In this document: positions 34,032 to 42,305 of the stretch, piece after piece
How the letters are laid out: every line of letters begins with the position of its first letter
Numbering within the stretch: the stretch's first letter is position 1
Origin: an uncultured bacterium
GTDB lineage: Bacteria > Verrucomicrobiota > Lentisphaeria > Victivallales > UBA1829
Assembly: GCA_900548385.1 (NCBI GenBank)
Contig: URKJ01000017.1
Coordinates: 26,634-90,633, forward strand
DNA length: 64,000 nt
Reading direction: 5' to 3'
The notes under the pieces: model-generated
Told to the model about the DNA's origin: nothing
The model's input: the letters and a program-made list of their open reading frames with translations, nothing else
The model's database searches: none
Translations under genes and position numbers: made by a program

Positions 34032-35837
34032 TCAGTCGCGTTTCTTCTTCGCTTTGTGCGGTCCCGGAGGCCCTTTCCGGAAGTTCTTCCGGTCCGCCCG
34101 GTGAAATTCCAGGTGGCGGTCGTGTGATTCTCCGCGGCGTTCGCGTCCGCCGGAGAACTCCCGTTTTCCGCCGCGTTTGAATTCCCGTTTTTCCTCCCGG
34201 TATTTATTTTTTCTGGTAAACCGGCGGTCTTTTCCCTTGAACAGGCTTTCGCCGTCATCGGGTTCCGCAAACGATACGTCAACCGTTTCTTCCCGGAAAG
34301 AGTCAACGATCCGCTTTGCGTCCTCCGGAGTGGCGTTGACAAACGTTTCATGCGCTCCGCAGTCGATGCGTCCAAGCTGGAAACTCTTGATTTTGGTCTT
34401 GTCGAAAATGAAATCGAGGATTTCGGGAACGGAAACGCCGTCCTCCTTGCCGATCCCGAACCGGACGCGTGAATTGCCCTTGCGGTCGGGATTGACATTC
34501 TCCTTTTTCGGTGTAAGATCAACATAGCTTTCGGGCAGAAGTTCATTTTTGAAACGCATACGCAGAATCGCCGCGAGCATTTCCGCCGGATGATCGCAGA
34601 GAGTCAGCAGTTCTTCCGCGAATCCGAGATAGGCGCAGTGCTCGTGCTCGTCGATCATCCTGCGGGCCTGGGCGGCGAACCGCTGTTTTTTGGACTCAAG
34701 GACTTGTTCGACGGTCGGCATGGAGCCTTTTCGGATTTCTGCGCGGATTTCCCGCCGGATACGTCCGAGCTGGCGCATTTCGCCGGGTGTGACGAACGTG
34801 ATTGCGATTCCGCGTTTGCCCGCGCGTCCGGTCCTGCCGATCCGGTGAACGTAGGCTTCCGTGCTTTGCGGGATGGAATAGTTGATGACATGGGTCAGGT
34901 CGTTGACGTCGATTCCGCGGGCGGCGACGTCGGTGGCGATCAGCAGACGGAACCGGCGGGCTTTGAATCCGTTGATGACCCGTGTGCGCTGTGCCTGGGC
35001 AATGTCCCCGTGAAGGGCATCGACCGTATAACCGCGCATGGTGAGGTTTTCGGTGAGATCGTCCACATCGCTTCTTGTCTTGCAGAAGACCATGGCATAC
35101 AGGTCGTCTTCCATGTCGATGATGCGGGAGATGGCTTCCAGCTTGTTTTCGCGCCGGATTTCGTAGTAAATCTGTTCCGTGAGATCGGTGCTGACGGATT
35201 CGGTCCTGGTCCGGATGATCTCGTAATCGGGACGCATGAACTGTTCGGCGATGGCGAGGATCTCTTTCGGCATGGTGGCGGAAAACATCAGCATGTGTTT
35301 ATCGCCGGGGGTGGCGGCAAGGATTTGTTTGATGTCGTCGACGAATCCCATGTCGAGCATTTCATCGGCTTCGTCCAGAACGGCGAACTGGAGTTCGTCG
35401 AGCACGAGTTTGCCGCGTTCCATGAGGTCGATGATGCGTCCGGGCGTTCCGATGACGATGTCGATTCCCTCTTCGAGTTTTTTCAGCTGAACGCCGATGA
35501 ACTGTCCGCCGTAAAACGGAGCAATGCGGAGCGGGGATGCTCCCTTGAGGGAGTTGAGCTCTTCCGCGATCTGAATGGAGAGTTCACGGGTCGGAGAGAG
35601 GATCAGCGCCTGCGGGTTTCCGCTTCCGCGCGTGATGGTGTCGATGATGGGAATGCCGAACGCGGCGGTTTTTCCGGTTCCGGTCTGGGCCTGCCCGATC
35701 ACGTCTTTTTCCCCTTTGAGCAGCAGGGGGATCGTCAGTTCCTGAATGGGCGAGGGCTCTTCAAATCCTTTTTGCTGAAGAGCGGCGATCACGCATTCGG
35801 AGATTCCAAGCGCGCGAAATTTTTCGAGATTGTTCAT
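34032..35837 (-). CDS. DEAD-box RNA helicase with DbpA-type RNA-binding domain (CsdA/DeaD-like)
   Basis: A 601-residue protein. The start at 35837 (MNNLEKFRALG) has AAGG upstream. The helicase core is complete: Q motif (GFEEPSPIQ), AQTGTGKT (50-57), PTRELSIQ, DEADEMLDMGF (155 onward), SAT, and HRIGRTGRAGKRG. The domain at about 470-545 (RVRFGIGKEDGVSVPEILDF) is the DbpA C-terminal RNA-binding fold, and a basic Arg/Gly/Lys-rich tail follows. It probably remodels structured rRNA or mRNA, often induced by cold. It is convergent with the symporter and transcribed alone. Confidence 0.95.
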   Translation of the reverse strand: MNNLEKFRALGISECVIAALQQKGFEEPSPIQELTIPLLLKGEKDVIGQAQTGTGKTAAFGIPIIDTITRGSGNPQALILSPTRELSIQIAEELNSLKGASPLRIAPFYGGQFIGVQLKKLEEGIDIVIGTPGRIIDLMERGKLVLDELQFAVLDEADEMLDMGFVDDIKQILAATPGDKHMLMFSATMPKEILAIAEQFMRPDYEIIRTRTESVSTDLTEQIYYEIRRENKLEAISRIIDMEDDLYAMVFCKTRSDVDDLTENLTMRGYTVDALHGDIAQAQRTRVINGFKARRFRLLIATDVAARGIDVNDLTHVINYSIPQSTEAYVHRIGRTGRAGKRGIAITFVTPGEMRQLGRIRREIRAEIRKGSMPTVEQVLESKKQRFAAQARRMIDEHEHCAYLGFAEELLTLCDHPAEMLAAILRMRFKNELLPESYVDLTPKKENVNPDRKGNSRVRFGIGKEDGVSVPEILDFIFDKTKIKSFQLGRIDCGAHETFVNATPEDAKRIVDSFREETVDVSFAEPDDGESLFKGKDRRFTRKNKYREEKREFKRGGKREFSGGRERRGESHDRHLEFHRADRKNFRKGPPGPHKAKKKRD

Positions 35838-36164
35838 GTATACCTTAATTGTCTGCCGTAATTCTCTGCTGATCTCAAGTCTGTTAAGGAGAAGCAAAGC
35901 GCAAACGGAAAGTCCTGCAAATCACATTCTTACCAGAGTTCCGCACGGCGATTGGACGGAACGTTTGACCGCGCCGGTTGCGCGGCCTTTTCAGCCGGGG
36001 CCGATTTCCAATCCGCTATGGAAAACACCGGAACCCCCGGTAAAGCCCTGAAGCGCATACTATACACCGGATTTCAGAAAATACCAATATTTTTATGCGG
36101 ATTCGTTTGTAAATCCGGTTGAAACAGAGTATCTTGTTTCATTCTTGAAATAGGAGTATTTTTT
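35838..36164. other. Intergenic region between divergent helicase and hydrolase genes
   Basis: No coding frame with family resemblance is seen. It holds a GC-rich inverted repeat (GGCCGCGC / GCGCGGCC) around 35970-35990 and, near its right end, an A/T-rich promoter-like stretch before the RBS of the hydrolase (TAGGAG, 36151-36156). Nothing more is supported. Confidence 0.4.
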
Positions 36165-38120
36165 ATGCAGAATATTCACGGGGAATCATTGAACGAATAC
36201 TACGTGTCGCTGTTCCGGGAAAATTTCCGCAGGCGGAAAGAGAGACTGAATGCTCTGCGGACGAAGGAGGATGCTCTTGCTTACCGCGATGAAGTCCGGC
36301 GGAAAATCCGCGGGATTTTCAAGCTCCCGTCGGAGAAGGTTCCACTCGAACCGGTGACGACGAAAATTACGGAACATCACGGTGTTACCATTGAGCACCT
36401 CTATTTTTACAGCCGCCCCGGCTTGCCGGTTACGGCAAATCTGTACTATGCCGCTGCGCGGAAAAATCCGTCCCGGCTTCCCGCAGTCCTGTACCTGATG
36501 GGACACAACGGCAACGGGAAAGCCGCTTCCAAGTTCTTTCCGCTCGCTTTGGCGGAAAAAGGGTTTGCGGTTCTTGTTCCCGATCCGATCGGGCAGGGCG
36601 AACGCATTCAGTTCGCCGGAGTGGAAGGCGTTGACGGGCATTGTGTGTTTGAACATAATATTCTTGGTAAACAGCAGCTGCTTTGCGGGGATTTCTTCGG
36701 GACGTGGCGGGTGTGGGATGCGATCTGTTCTCTGGATTATCTCTGTTCCCGCCCGGAGGTTGATACTTCCCGTGTCGCGGTTGCCGGCTGTTCCGGCGGC
36801 GGGACTCTGACGACGTGGCTCAATGCGCTGGATGACCGTCCTGCTCTGATGTCGCCGAGCTGCTATATCACCAGTTGGAAACGGAATGTGGAAAACGAGC
36901 TTCCGGTCGATGTGGAACAGGTTCCGCCCGGTGCGGTTGCCGCCGGACTGGAAATGAGTGATTTCCTGATCGCCGCCGCGCCGCGTCCGATGTTGATTCT
37001 GGGTGCGGAAAATGATTTCTTCGATCCGCGCGGAACAACGGAAACGTTTGAGGAACTGCGCCGTTTTTATGCCCTTCTCGGATGTGAAGAGGATGTGCGG
37101 ATGGAGCTGGAGCCGGGCGGACACGGTTACCGGCTGGAGTCGCGCGAAGCATTCTACCGGTTTGTTCTTTCATACATGCACGTTGAAGCACTGCCGGAGG
37201 AACCGTCCGGCTTGCGCCCGCTGACTTTCCGGTTGTCATACGAAGATCAGCAGCTGTCGGCGGAACCGTCCGGCTTGATTCTGCTGACGGATCCGCAGAC
37301 CTTTGTTTGTGACGGGAGTGTGTTCCGGATTCCCGGAACCCGGCATGTCGGAGAGTTTTCCGCGGAACTGGCGGGCAGGCTGAACGAACATAGAACCCGG
37401 AAGACACCGGAAGAATTGCGCGCCGCTTTGAAAAAGCGTCTCGGAGCGGTAGAGGCGTTTGTGCCGGATTACCGGGTCTTGCGCGGAAGATGTGGGAAGA
37501 AACAGCATTTTTCCCGATTTGCACTGGAAACGGAGCCGGGGCGTCCGCTTTGTGTATTGAAGCGGGTCGGAGATGATACGTTTTTCCATCTGCCGGAGGA
37601 GCGGGGAACGGTACGGCTGTATCTTGCGGAATTTGACTGTGAGGACGAACTTGCCGGGCGGATGCCGGAGGGCGGCGAACCGTTATACGGACTCGATATG
37701 CGCGGACTCGGAGAGTGCACGCCGTCGGGAACCGACCAGCCGGAAGTACGGGATTTTTTCAATCTGTACCAATTCGATTATCATTTTGCGTCGCTGGGAC
37801 TTTTCCTGAACCGTCCGGTGCTTGCCGGAAAAGTGCAGGATATTCTCTGTACGTTGGAACTGCCGCCGTTCGTCGGTGCCGGGGTGACTCTGGAGGCGCG
37901 CGGACTCGCCTGCTACCCGGCGTTGATCGCGGCGCTGTTGGTGAAACGGCCTCCGCAGCTGGAGCTTTCCGCACTGCCGCAGTCATGGGGAGATGCCGCT
38001 TGCGTGCATGTACCGGAATTGCCGATGTCGTCGCTGATACCGGGGATTCTGGAGGATACGGATCTGCCGGAACTGATCGCGGCGGTTTCGGAGCTCACCC
38101 GGGTGAATATCGCCGGGTGA
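36165..38120 (+). CDS. Tandem alpha/beta-hydrolase, acetyl xylan esterase-like N-terminal domain
   Basis: A 651-residue protein without an obvious signal peptide. Residues 75-345 are an active-looking alpha/beta hydrolase: YLMGHNGNGKA before the oxyanion region, VAVAGCSGGGTLTTWL with the nucleophile Ser in GCSGG, GAENDFFDPRG with the acid, and EPGGHGYRL with the His. It resembles CE7/DUF-type acetyl-xylan or cephalosporin-C esterases. The second half (about 350-651) has YGLDMRGLGE and LEARGLACYPALIAALL, reminiscent of a second hydrolase fold that has lost its catalytic set. It probably deacylates a carbohydrate. The two-domain shape occurs in planctomycete hydrolases (general knowledge). Confidence 0.78.
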   Translation: MQNIHGESLNEYYVSLFRENFRRRKERLNALRTKEDALAYRDEVRRKIRGIFKLPSEKVPLEPVTTKITEHHGVTIEHLYFYSRPGLPVTANLYYAAARKNPSRLPAVLYLMGHNGNGKAASKFFPLALAEKGFAVLVPDPIGQGERIQFAGVEGVDGHCVFEHNILGKQQLLCGDFFGTWRVWDAICSLDYLCSRPEVDTSRVAVAGCSGGGTLTTWLNALDDRPALMSPSCYITSWKRNVENELPVDVEQVPPGAVAAGLEMSDFLIAAAPRPMLILGAENDFFDPRGTTETFEELRRFYALLGCEEDVRMELEPGGHGYRLESREAFYRFVLSYMHVEALPEEPSGLRPLTFRLSYEDQQLSAEPSGLILLTDPQTFVCDGSVFRIPGTRHVGEFSAELAGRLNEHRTRKTPEELRAALKKRLGAVEAFVPDYRVLRGRCGKKQHFSRFALETEPGRPLCVLKRVGDDTFFHLPEERGTVRLYLAEFDCEDELAGRMPEGGEPLYGLDMRGLGECTPSGTDQPEVRDFFNLYQFDYHFASLGLFLNRPVLAGKVQDILCTLELPPFVGAGVTLEARGLACYPALIAALLVKRPPQLELSALPQSWGDAACVHVPELPMSSLIPGILEDTDLPELIAAVSELTRVNIAG

Positions 38121-38132
38121 GCCGGAAGGGGA

Positions 38133-38567
38133 TTATTTCCCGTAGATTCTGCGAAGCATTGCAAGGATTTGCGGGGTGTCCTTGTTCAGGAAGTAAAGCG
38201 TGACGGTCTCGTGCGTCGGGTGTTCATAGTTCTGGAATGCAACGGCGCGTCCGCTTTCCTGCCAGTAGATGATTTCGGGGGTCTGATTGATCAGTTTGAC
38301 GAGGCTGCGCATCTGCTGTTTCCGGTCCAGACTGATGCAGACTTTGCGGAGAGTGCCGCGGGCGCAGAGGACCGAAAGGTACGGTTCCGGGTTCAGCGCG
38401 GCATAGGCTTGCAGGTCGATGGTGTCGCTCTCTTTCAACCGGGTTGTGATTTCCTGGATCCGGTTGTAACAGGTTTTATCATCGGGCATATCGGGGTAGA
38501 GGCGCGGAGCGCATGCCGTCATGCCGAGTGCAAGAAGCACGGCGGCGGAACAGATCAGTTTTTTCAT
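38133..38567 (-). CDS. Small predicted lipoprotein of unknown function
   Basis: A 144-residue protein with a lipoprotein signal peptide: MKKLICSAAVLLALGMTAC, so Cys-19 is the likely lipidation site. The mature part is small, alpha/beta and of no recognised family (YNRIQEITTRLKESDTIDLQ and DRKQQMRSLVKLINQTPEII). An AGGTG stands before the start. It is convergent with the hydrolase. Another minus-strand gene lies upstream, separated by two hairpins. Confidence 0.7.
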   Translation of the reverse strand: MKKLICSAAVLLALGMTACAPRLYPDMPDDKTCYNRIQEITTRLKESDTIDLQAYAALNPEPYLSVLCARGTLRKVCISLDRKQQMRSLVKLINQTPEIIYWQESGRAVAFQNYEHPTHETVTLYFLNKDTPQILAMLRRIYGK

Positions 38568-38607
38568 CGGAACACCTTTTCCGTTTGGATTGTGAATACA
38601 GTCAGAA

Positions 38608-38634
38608 TGACGGGGAGTAGGTTCCTCCCCGTCA
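38608..38634. terminator. Stem-loop between lipoprotein and pseudopilin genes
   Basis: TGACGGGGA (38608-38616) pairs perfectly with TCCCCGTCA (38626-38634) across a 9-nt loop. There is no U-tract directly after it, so its terminator role is uncertain. Confidence 0.4.
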
Positions 38635-38670
38635 TCAGAAATATTGCATGTTTTTCCGATTTTTCAAGAC

Positions 38671-38696
38671 CGCATTGCCGGAAAAACGGCAATGCG
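38671..38696. terminator. Stem-loop downstream of the B12-linked pseudopilin
   Basis: CGCATTGCCG (38671-38680) and CGGCAATGCG (38687-38696) form a perfect 10-bp stem with a GAAAAA loop. It lies 12 bp after the pseudopilin stop (minus strand), a likely transcript end, though no long U-run follows. Confidence 0.5.
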
Positions 38697-38707
38697 GAAA
38701 TGGAAAA

Positions 38708-39577
38708 CTATTGTCTTACATAGTCGGGGTCATAGGACTCCGTCAGGGCTGTTTCCTTGCTGCTGTCAAGCGGATCCAGTCCGCCGATGGAAAATTTGAA
38801 AGTCGGATATGCCGATTTCCGGGAGTTTCCGTGCCCATCCGCATATACGATATTCGCCATTGTCTGATGCCGGAAATGGACAGTGATAGGGTTCAGCGAT
38901 ATTTGAAGCAGTTCCGCCAGAGTGTCGGCACTTTGCGTTGTGGAGCTTTTCCGGGCATTTCCGGCGCAGTCGCCGAACGAGGCGATTTGGGAAGGGTTTT
39001 TCAGTTTTCCGGCAAGCCGGACCGTATTGGCGGTCAGTTTCCCGCCGGATGTATAAGGCGGTCTTCCGTGGACGCTGCTGTTGACGCCGTAGCCTCCGTA
39101 TGTTCCTTTTTCGATTGTGTTGTCGGAAATGGACGCCCATGCTGCTTGCAGCTCCGGTTCGGGACAGAAGAAGATGTTGGTTTTCGCCGCGCCCATTACG
39201 GATTCACCGACTCCCGACTTTTTGAGATACGGCGTCAGAAAACCGTCTTCCGTATAATTGATGCGTTCATAATCCGTACTGTCCGTCAGACCGGAAAAAC
39301 TTGGCTTTCCGACGGCGGTGTTGCCCATGCCATAGTTCATGGGGCAGTAATAATCGTAATCGTTCTGGTATTGCGCATCGGCGGTGCCGATCTGCTTCAG
39401 CCGGGAAAGGCAGGAAATGGAAATTCCTTTCGCCCTTGCGCTGTTCAGCGCCGGAAGAAGCATCCCCGCCAGGATGGCGATGATGGCGATTACCACAAGG
39501 AGTTCTATAAGGGTGAATCTCCGGATACGGGACCCGACAAAAAGATGCCGGCGGACGGTGGGTGTGTGCAGAGTCAT
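38708..39577 (-). CDS. Riboswitch-controlled DUF1559 / H-X9-DG pseudopilin
   Basis: A 289-residue protein. After a short polar leader (MTLHTPTVRRHLFVGSRIRR) the helix FTLIELLVVIAIIAILAGML begins, with Glu at +5 and Arg at -1. SCLSRLKQIGTADAQYQNDY follows. HFRHQTMANIVYADGHGN gives an exact H-X9-DG. Upstream on the same strand are a promoter and a cobalamin riboswitch, nearly identical to those of the divergent B12 operon, so expression should fall when cobalamin is plentiful. Unlike the other pseudopilins in this window it has no regulator or glycan enzyme beside it. A role in corrinoid capture or export at the cell surface is possible but only an inference. Confidence 0.9.
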   Translation of the reverse strand: MTLHTPTVRRHLFVGSRIRRFTLIELLVVIAIIAILAGMLLPALNSARAKGISISCLSRLKQIGTADAQYQNDYDYYCPMNYGMGNTAVGKPSFSGLTDSTDYERINYTEDGFLTPYLKKSGVGESVMGAAKTNIFFCPEPELQAAWASISDNTIEKGTYGGYGVNSSVHGRPPYTSGGKLTANTVRLAGKLKNPSQIASFGDCAGNARKSSTTQSADTLAELLQISLNPITVHFRHQTMANIVYADGHGNSRKSAYPTFKFSIGGLDPLDSSKETALTESYDPDYVRQ

Positions 39578-39637
39578 TGTTTTTTTCCTTTTTGTGTCAT
39601 GCGCACAATTCAGAAATCGCTATTTCCGAAACTTTAC

Positions 39638-39723
39638 GATCACCGGAGGATCTGACTTGCCGTATGGCGGCTCACAGTTGCGCGACAGTTCCCGATTTGC
39701 ACAGGATTCACTCGCAGGTGATC
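39638..39723 (-). promoter_or_regulatory. Cobalamin riboswitch (leftward, pseudopilin leader)
   Basis: Read on the minus strand: the P1 half GATCACC (39723-39717), then GTGAATCC, AACTGTCGCGCAACTGTGA, GCCGCC, GGCAAGTCAGATCCTCC and the P1 partner GGTGATC (39644-39638). The order GAATCC...CTGTCGCGCAACTGTGA...CAAGTCAGA is the conserved B12-box core. A downstream hairpin (TCGGAAAT, loop AGCG, ATTTCTGA; 39629-39610) precedes the gene start, a candidate expression platform. It resembles the riboswitch at 39894-39979 almost exactly. Confidence 0.93.
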
Positions 39724-39735
39724 TTCGATTCAATT

Positions 39736-39763
39736 AATATACCACGGAATTGGAAAAAATCAA
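39736..39763 (-). promoter_or_regulatory. Promoter of the riboswitch-pseudopilin transcript
   Basis: On the minus strand: TTGATT (39763-39758), 16 bp, TATATT (39741-39736). The same boxes and spacing occur in the divergent promoter at 39851, which suggests a shared origin of both leader regions. Confidence 0.75.
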
Positions 39764-39850
39764 TCGCCGGATTATCGTGACACCGCGGCGGACGGGATAA
39801 AACTGCCCGTTCCGGACTCAAATCGGTTCCGGAAAAAAACAGGCATTATC

Positions 39851-39878
39851 TTGATTTTCATCACTTGTGATGTATATT
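39851..39878 (+). promoter_or_regulatory. Promoter of the cobalamin operon
   Basis: TTGATT (39851-39856), 16 bp, TATATT (39873-39878), followed by the riboswitch 15 bp later. Transcription should start near 39885. Confidence 0.75.
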
Positions 39879-39893
39879 AGCGGAATGTTCGTT

Positions 39894-39979
39894 GACCGCA
39901 ATGCAGTGAATCCCGTGAGAGTCGGGAACTGTCGCGCAACTGTGAGCCGCCATGCGGCAAGTCAGATCCTCGTGCGGTT
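39894..39979 (+). promoter_or_regulatory. Cobalamin riboswitch of the B12 operon
   Basis: The P1 halves GACCGCA (39894-39900) and TGCGGTT (39973-39979) enclose GTGAATCCCGTGAG, GGGAACTGTCGCGCAACTGT, GAGCCGCCATGCGG and CAAGTCAGATCCTC, the adenosylcobalamin riboswitch core. The loop GCGG around 39954 could pair with CCGC in the loop of the next hairpin (39988-40010; TCCGGAAG, loop ACCGCTT, CTTCCGGA), as in the known L5-L13 kissing interaction. Ligand binding would then fix the hairpin near the ribosome-binding region of the first gene at 40043. The gene order below confirms a B12 regulon. Confidence 0.95.
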
Positions 39980-40042
39980 GAATATTTTCCGGAAGACCGC
40001 TTCTTCCGGATTGTGCGCGTAACACAACGATTAAGGACAATT

Positions 40043-41368
40043 ATGTTGAACAAACACGCCAGCTCGTTATCCGGAGAACGTTCAGTTCCGGATAAACCGG
40101 GGCGCAGGCTGATGGGGTTTCCGTCGGTTCCCGTGCCGGATCCGCAAATCACTTGGAAACAGGCTGTGGACAAGCCGATAGAGGTACCCTGTGCCGTCTA
40201 TCTTCATATTCCCTATTGCCGCAGCCGCTGTTCCTTTTGCAATTTTTATTATGGACAGGCTTCTGAAACGGAGATTGCGGATTATGCGCTCCTGCTTGAG
40301 CGGGAAATCCGGGAATGGGGACCGCGGATCCGGGGAACGGTCAACGCCGTTTATTTTGGCGGGGGCTCGCCCGGAATTCTGACGCCGGAAGCCATCCGCC
40401 GCGTATTGAGTGCCGTGCGGGAGTGCGTGCCGCTTGCCAATGATGCGGAAATTACCTGGGAAACCCGCGTTGAAGATCTGGATGATGCACGGCTTGAGGC
40501 TGTGCTTGCAGGCGGGGTGAACCGTTTTTCGGTCGGAGTTCAGACCTTTGATACGGCTTTGCGGCGTGCTCTCGGCCGGACGTCCGCGAAAGAAACCGTA
40601 CTGAAGACGCTGTCGCGCCTTGCCGTATGCAATCAGGCGGCTGTAACGGTTGATCTGCTGTACGGGCTTCCCGGGCAGACTCCGGAGATGCTCGCTGATG
40701 ATCTTGATACAGTCTGCCGGGATGTTTCTCTGTCCGGTTTTTCCTTTTACCGTCTGCGTGCACATGCGGAGTCTCCGTTGTCGGAGCGAATCCGGGACAG
40801 ATGGATGCTGTCGCTTCCTTCCGGCGAAGAGTGTTTCGAATTGTACCGGCTCTGCGGAGAACGGATGGCTGCGGCGGGAGCCCGGCGTATTTCGTTTAAG
40901 CATTATGCGTTCGGAACACGGGAACGCAACTGTTACAATTCCATTTCCGCCTGGAAACTGCCGTGTGTGCCATTCGGGATCAATGCCGCCGGACGGCTCG
41001 GCGAATACCGTTTCAAGCTGACCGGAACACCGGAGGAATACCGGAGAACGGTGGAAAATGGAGTCAAACCGCTATCATTTGCAGGGCTTATGCCGGAGGA
41101 TTATCCTGCTGCCGCCCGGATCGCCGGAGAACTCAGCTGCCGGATGATGCTTCATCCGGCATTTGTGACTGGGCGCGTGCCGGAAGTTCTGGCGGTTCCG
41201 GCGGCGAAACGTTTGGAACTCTCTTTGGAATCCCTTGTCGCAGAAGGGCTTATGATGGAAAAACGGTATGGCGGATACCAGTTGACGGAACGCGGATGCT
41301 TCCGCTGTCCGGAAGTCGCGGGGAGACTGATGGAAGATTTGGCTTCGGTCTGGAATGGAGGTTTTTGA
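40043..41368 (+). CDS. Radical SAM protein of the HemN/HemW family, first gene of the B12 operon
   Basis: A 441-residue protein starting after AAGGA. The radical SAM cluster motif is in CRSRCSFCNFYYG (C-x3-C-x2-C), preceded by AVYLHIPY as in HemN/HemW. FGGGSPGILTPEAIRRVLSA is the GGGTP-like SAM loop of the family; FSVGVQTFDTALRRALGRT and LLYGLPGQTPEMLADDLDTV follow. HemN is an anaerobic coproporphyrinogen oxidase, HemW a heme chaperone, and the ChuW/HutW type degrades heme. Which of these applies cannot be decided. Its place behind the riboswitch and 1 bp before the importer gene ties it to tetrapyrrole uptake or B12 synthesis. Confidence 0.8.
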   Translation: MLNKHASSLSGERSVPDKPGRRLMGFPSVPVPDPQITWKQAVDKPIEVPCAVYLHIPYCRSRCSFCNFYYGQASETEIADYALLLEREIREWGPRIRGTVNAVYFGGGSPGILTPEAIRRVLSAVRECVPLANDAEITWETRVEDLDDARLEAVLAGGVNRFSVGVQTFDTALRRALGRTSAKETVLKTLSRLAVCNQAAVTVDLLYGLPGQTPEMLADDLDTVCRDVSLSGFSFYRLRAHAESPLSERIRDRWMLSLPSGEECFELYRLCGERMAAAGARRISFKHYAFGTRERNCYNSISAWKLPCVPFGINAAGRLGEYRFKLTGTPEEYRRTVENGVKPLSFAGLMPEDYPAAARIAGELSCRMMLHPAFVTGRVPEVLAVPAAKRLELSLESLVAEGLMMEKRYGGYQLTERGCFRCPEVAGRLMEDLASVWNGGF

Positions 41369-41369
41369 A

Positions 41370-42302
41370 ATGAACGGGATAAAATTTTTGTTTGCCGGAC
41401 TTTTTTTGTTTTTCCTGCTGAACCTTCCGGCGGAGATCGTGAAAGAGGATGCGGATTCCGTGACATTCCGTCAGCCGGACCGCGCACTGGTGACGGTTGC
41501 GAAACGGCCGCAGCGGGTGGTGGTCGGCTATGCGTCGCTGGCGGGAGTCTGGCATCTCGCGGACGGGACGGCGGTTGCCGTTCCGGATATCCGGGAAAAG
41601 AGCGTTCTGCCGGAATCCATGCGCCATCTTCCGGCGGCGGGGTCGGCAACGGTTCCGAATGTGGAGCAGATTGTCGCGCTGAAACCGGATCTGGTGCTTC
41701 TGACCGCAAAACTGGCGCGTCACCGTGCAACGGCAAATCTTCTGCGCAGTTCCGATATTCCGGCGATTTGCGTGGAATACAATCATTATAAGGATTTTCA
41801 TGCCCTGCTGGACCTGTTCTGCCGTATCAACGGGCGTTCCGCCGATACGGTTGCCGCCGCGAAGAAAGTGATGCGGGAGGTGGAACAGATCTGTTTCCGG
41901 ACCGGGGGCTTGACAGCGCCGCGTTGTGCGGTTATATTTGCTTCGTCCGCCGGATTTTCCCTGGAGTCGCCGCTGACGAATACCGGATGTATGGCAGCGA
42001 TGCTTGGTGCGAAAAATATCCGGGAAACGGAATCGCCTGCACGGATGCCGTTCAGCTATGAACAGTTTCTGCTGAGCGATCCCGATGTCATATTTGTTGT
42101 AACAATGGGCGATGCCGAAGGGCTGAAAAAGAAGTTTCAGCGGGATTTAATGACGCAGACGAGTTGGAAAAGGCTTTCCGCAGAGAAGAATGGACGCGTC
42201 CATTTTCTTCCGGCGGATCTGTTTCTGTATATGCCGGGGCCGCGCTATCCCGAAGCGTTCCGGTATCTTGCGTCGCTGCTGTATCCGGGAAAGGAGTTCT
42301 GA
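41370..42302 (+). CDS. Periplasmic substrate-binding protein of a corrinoid/siderophore-type ABC importer (BtuF-like)
   Basis: A 310-residue protein, start at 41370 after GGAGG (the longer frame starting at 41355 overlaps the upstream gene). Signal peptide FLFAGLFLFFLLNLPAE. It has the clamp-type binding-protein fold: RVVVGYASLAGVWHLADG, then PDLVLLTAKLARHRATANLL and LLSDPDVIFVVTMGDAEGLK. The order binding protein, permease, ATPase, directly behind the B12 riboswitch, supports a BtuF role. Cobalt or heme uptake cannot be excluded. Confidence 0.85.
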   Translation: MNGIKFLFAGLFLFFLLNLPAEIVKEDADSVTFRQPDRALVTVAKRPQRVVVGYASLAGVWHLADGTAVAVPDIREKSVLPESMRHLPAAGSATVPNVEQIVALKPDLVLLTAKLARHRATANLLRSSDIPAICVEYNHYKDFHALLDLFCRINGRSADTVAAAKKVMREVEQICFRTGGLTAPRCAVIFASSAGFSLESPLTNTGCMAAMLGAKNIRETESPARMPFSYEQFLLSDPDVIFVVTMGDAEGLKKKFQRDLMTQTSWKRLSAEKNGRVHFLPADLFLYMPGPRYPEAFRYLASLLYPGKEF

Positions 42303-42305
42303 CAA

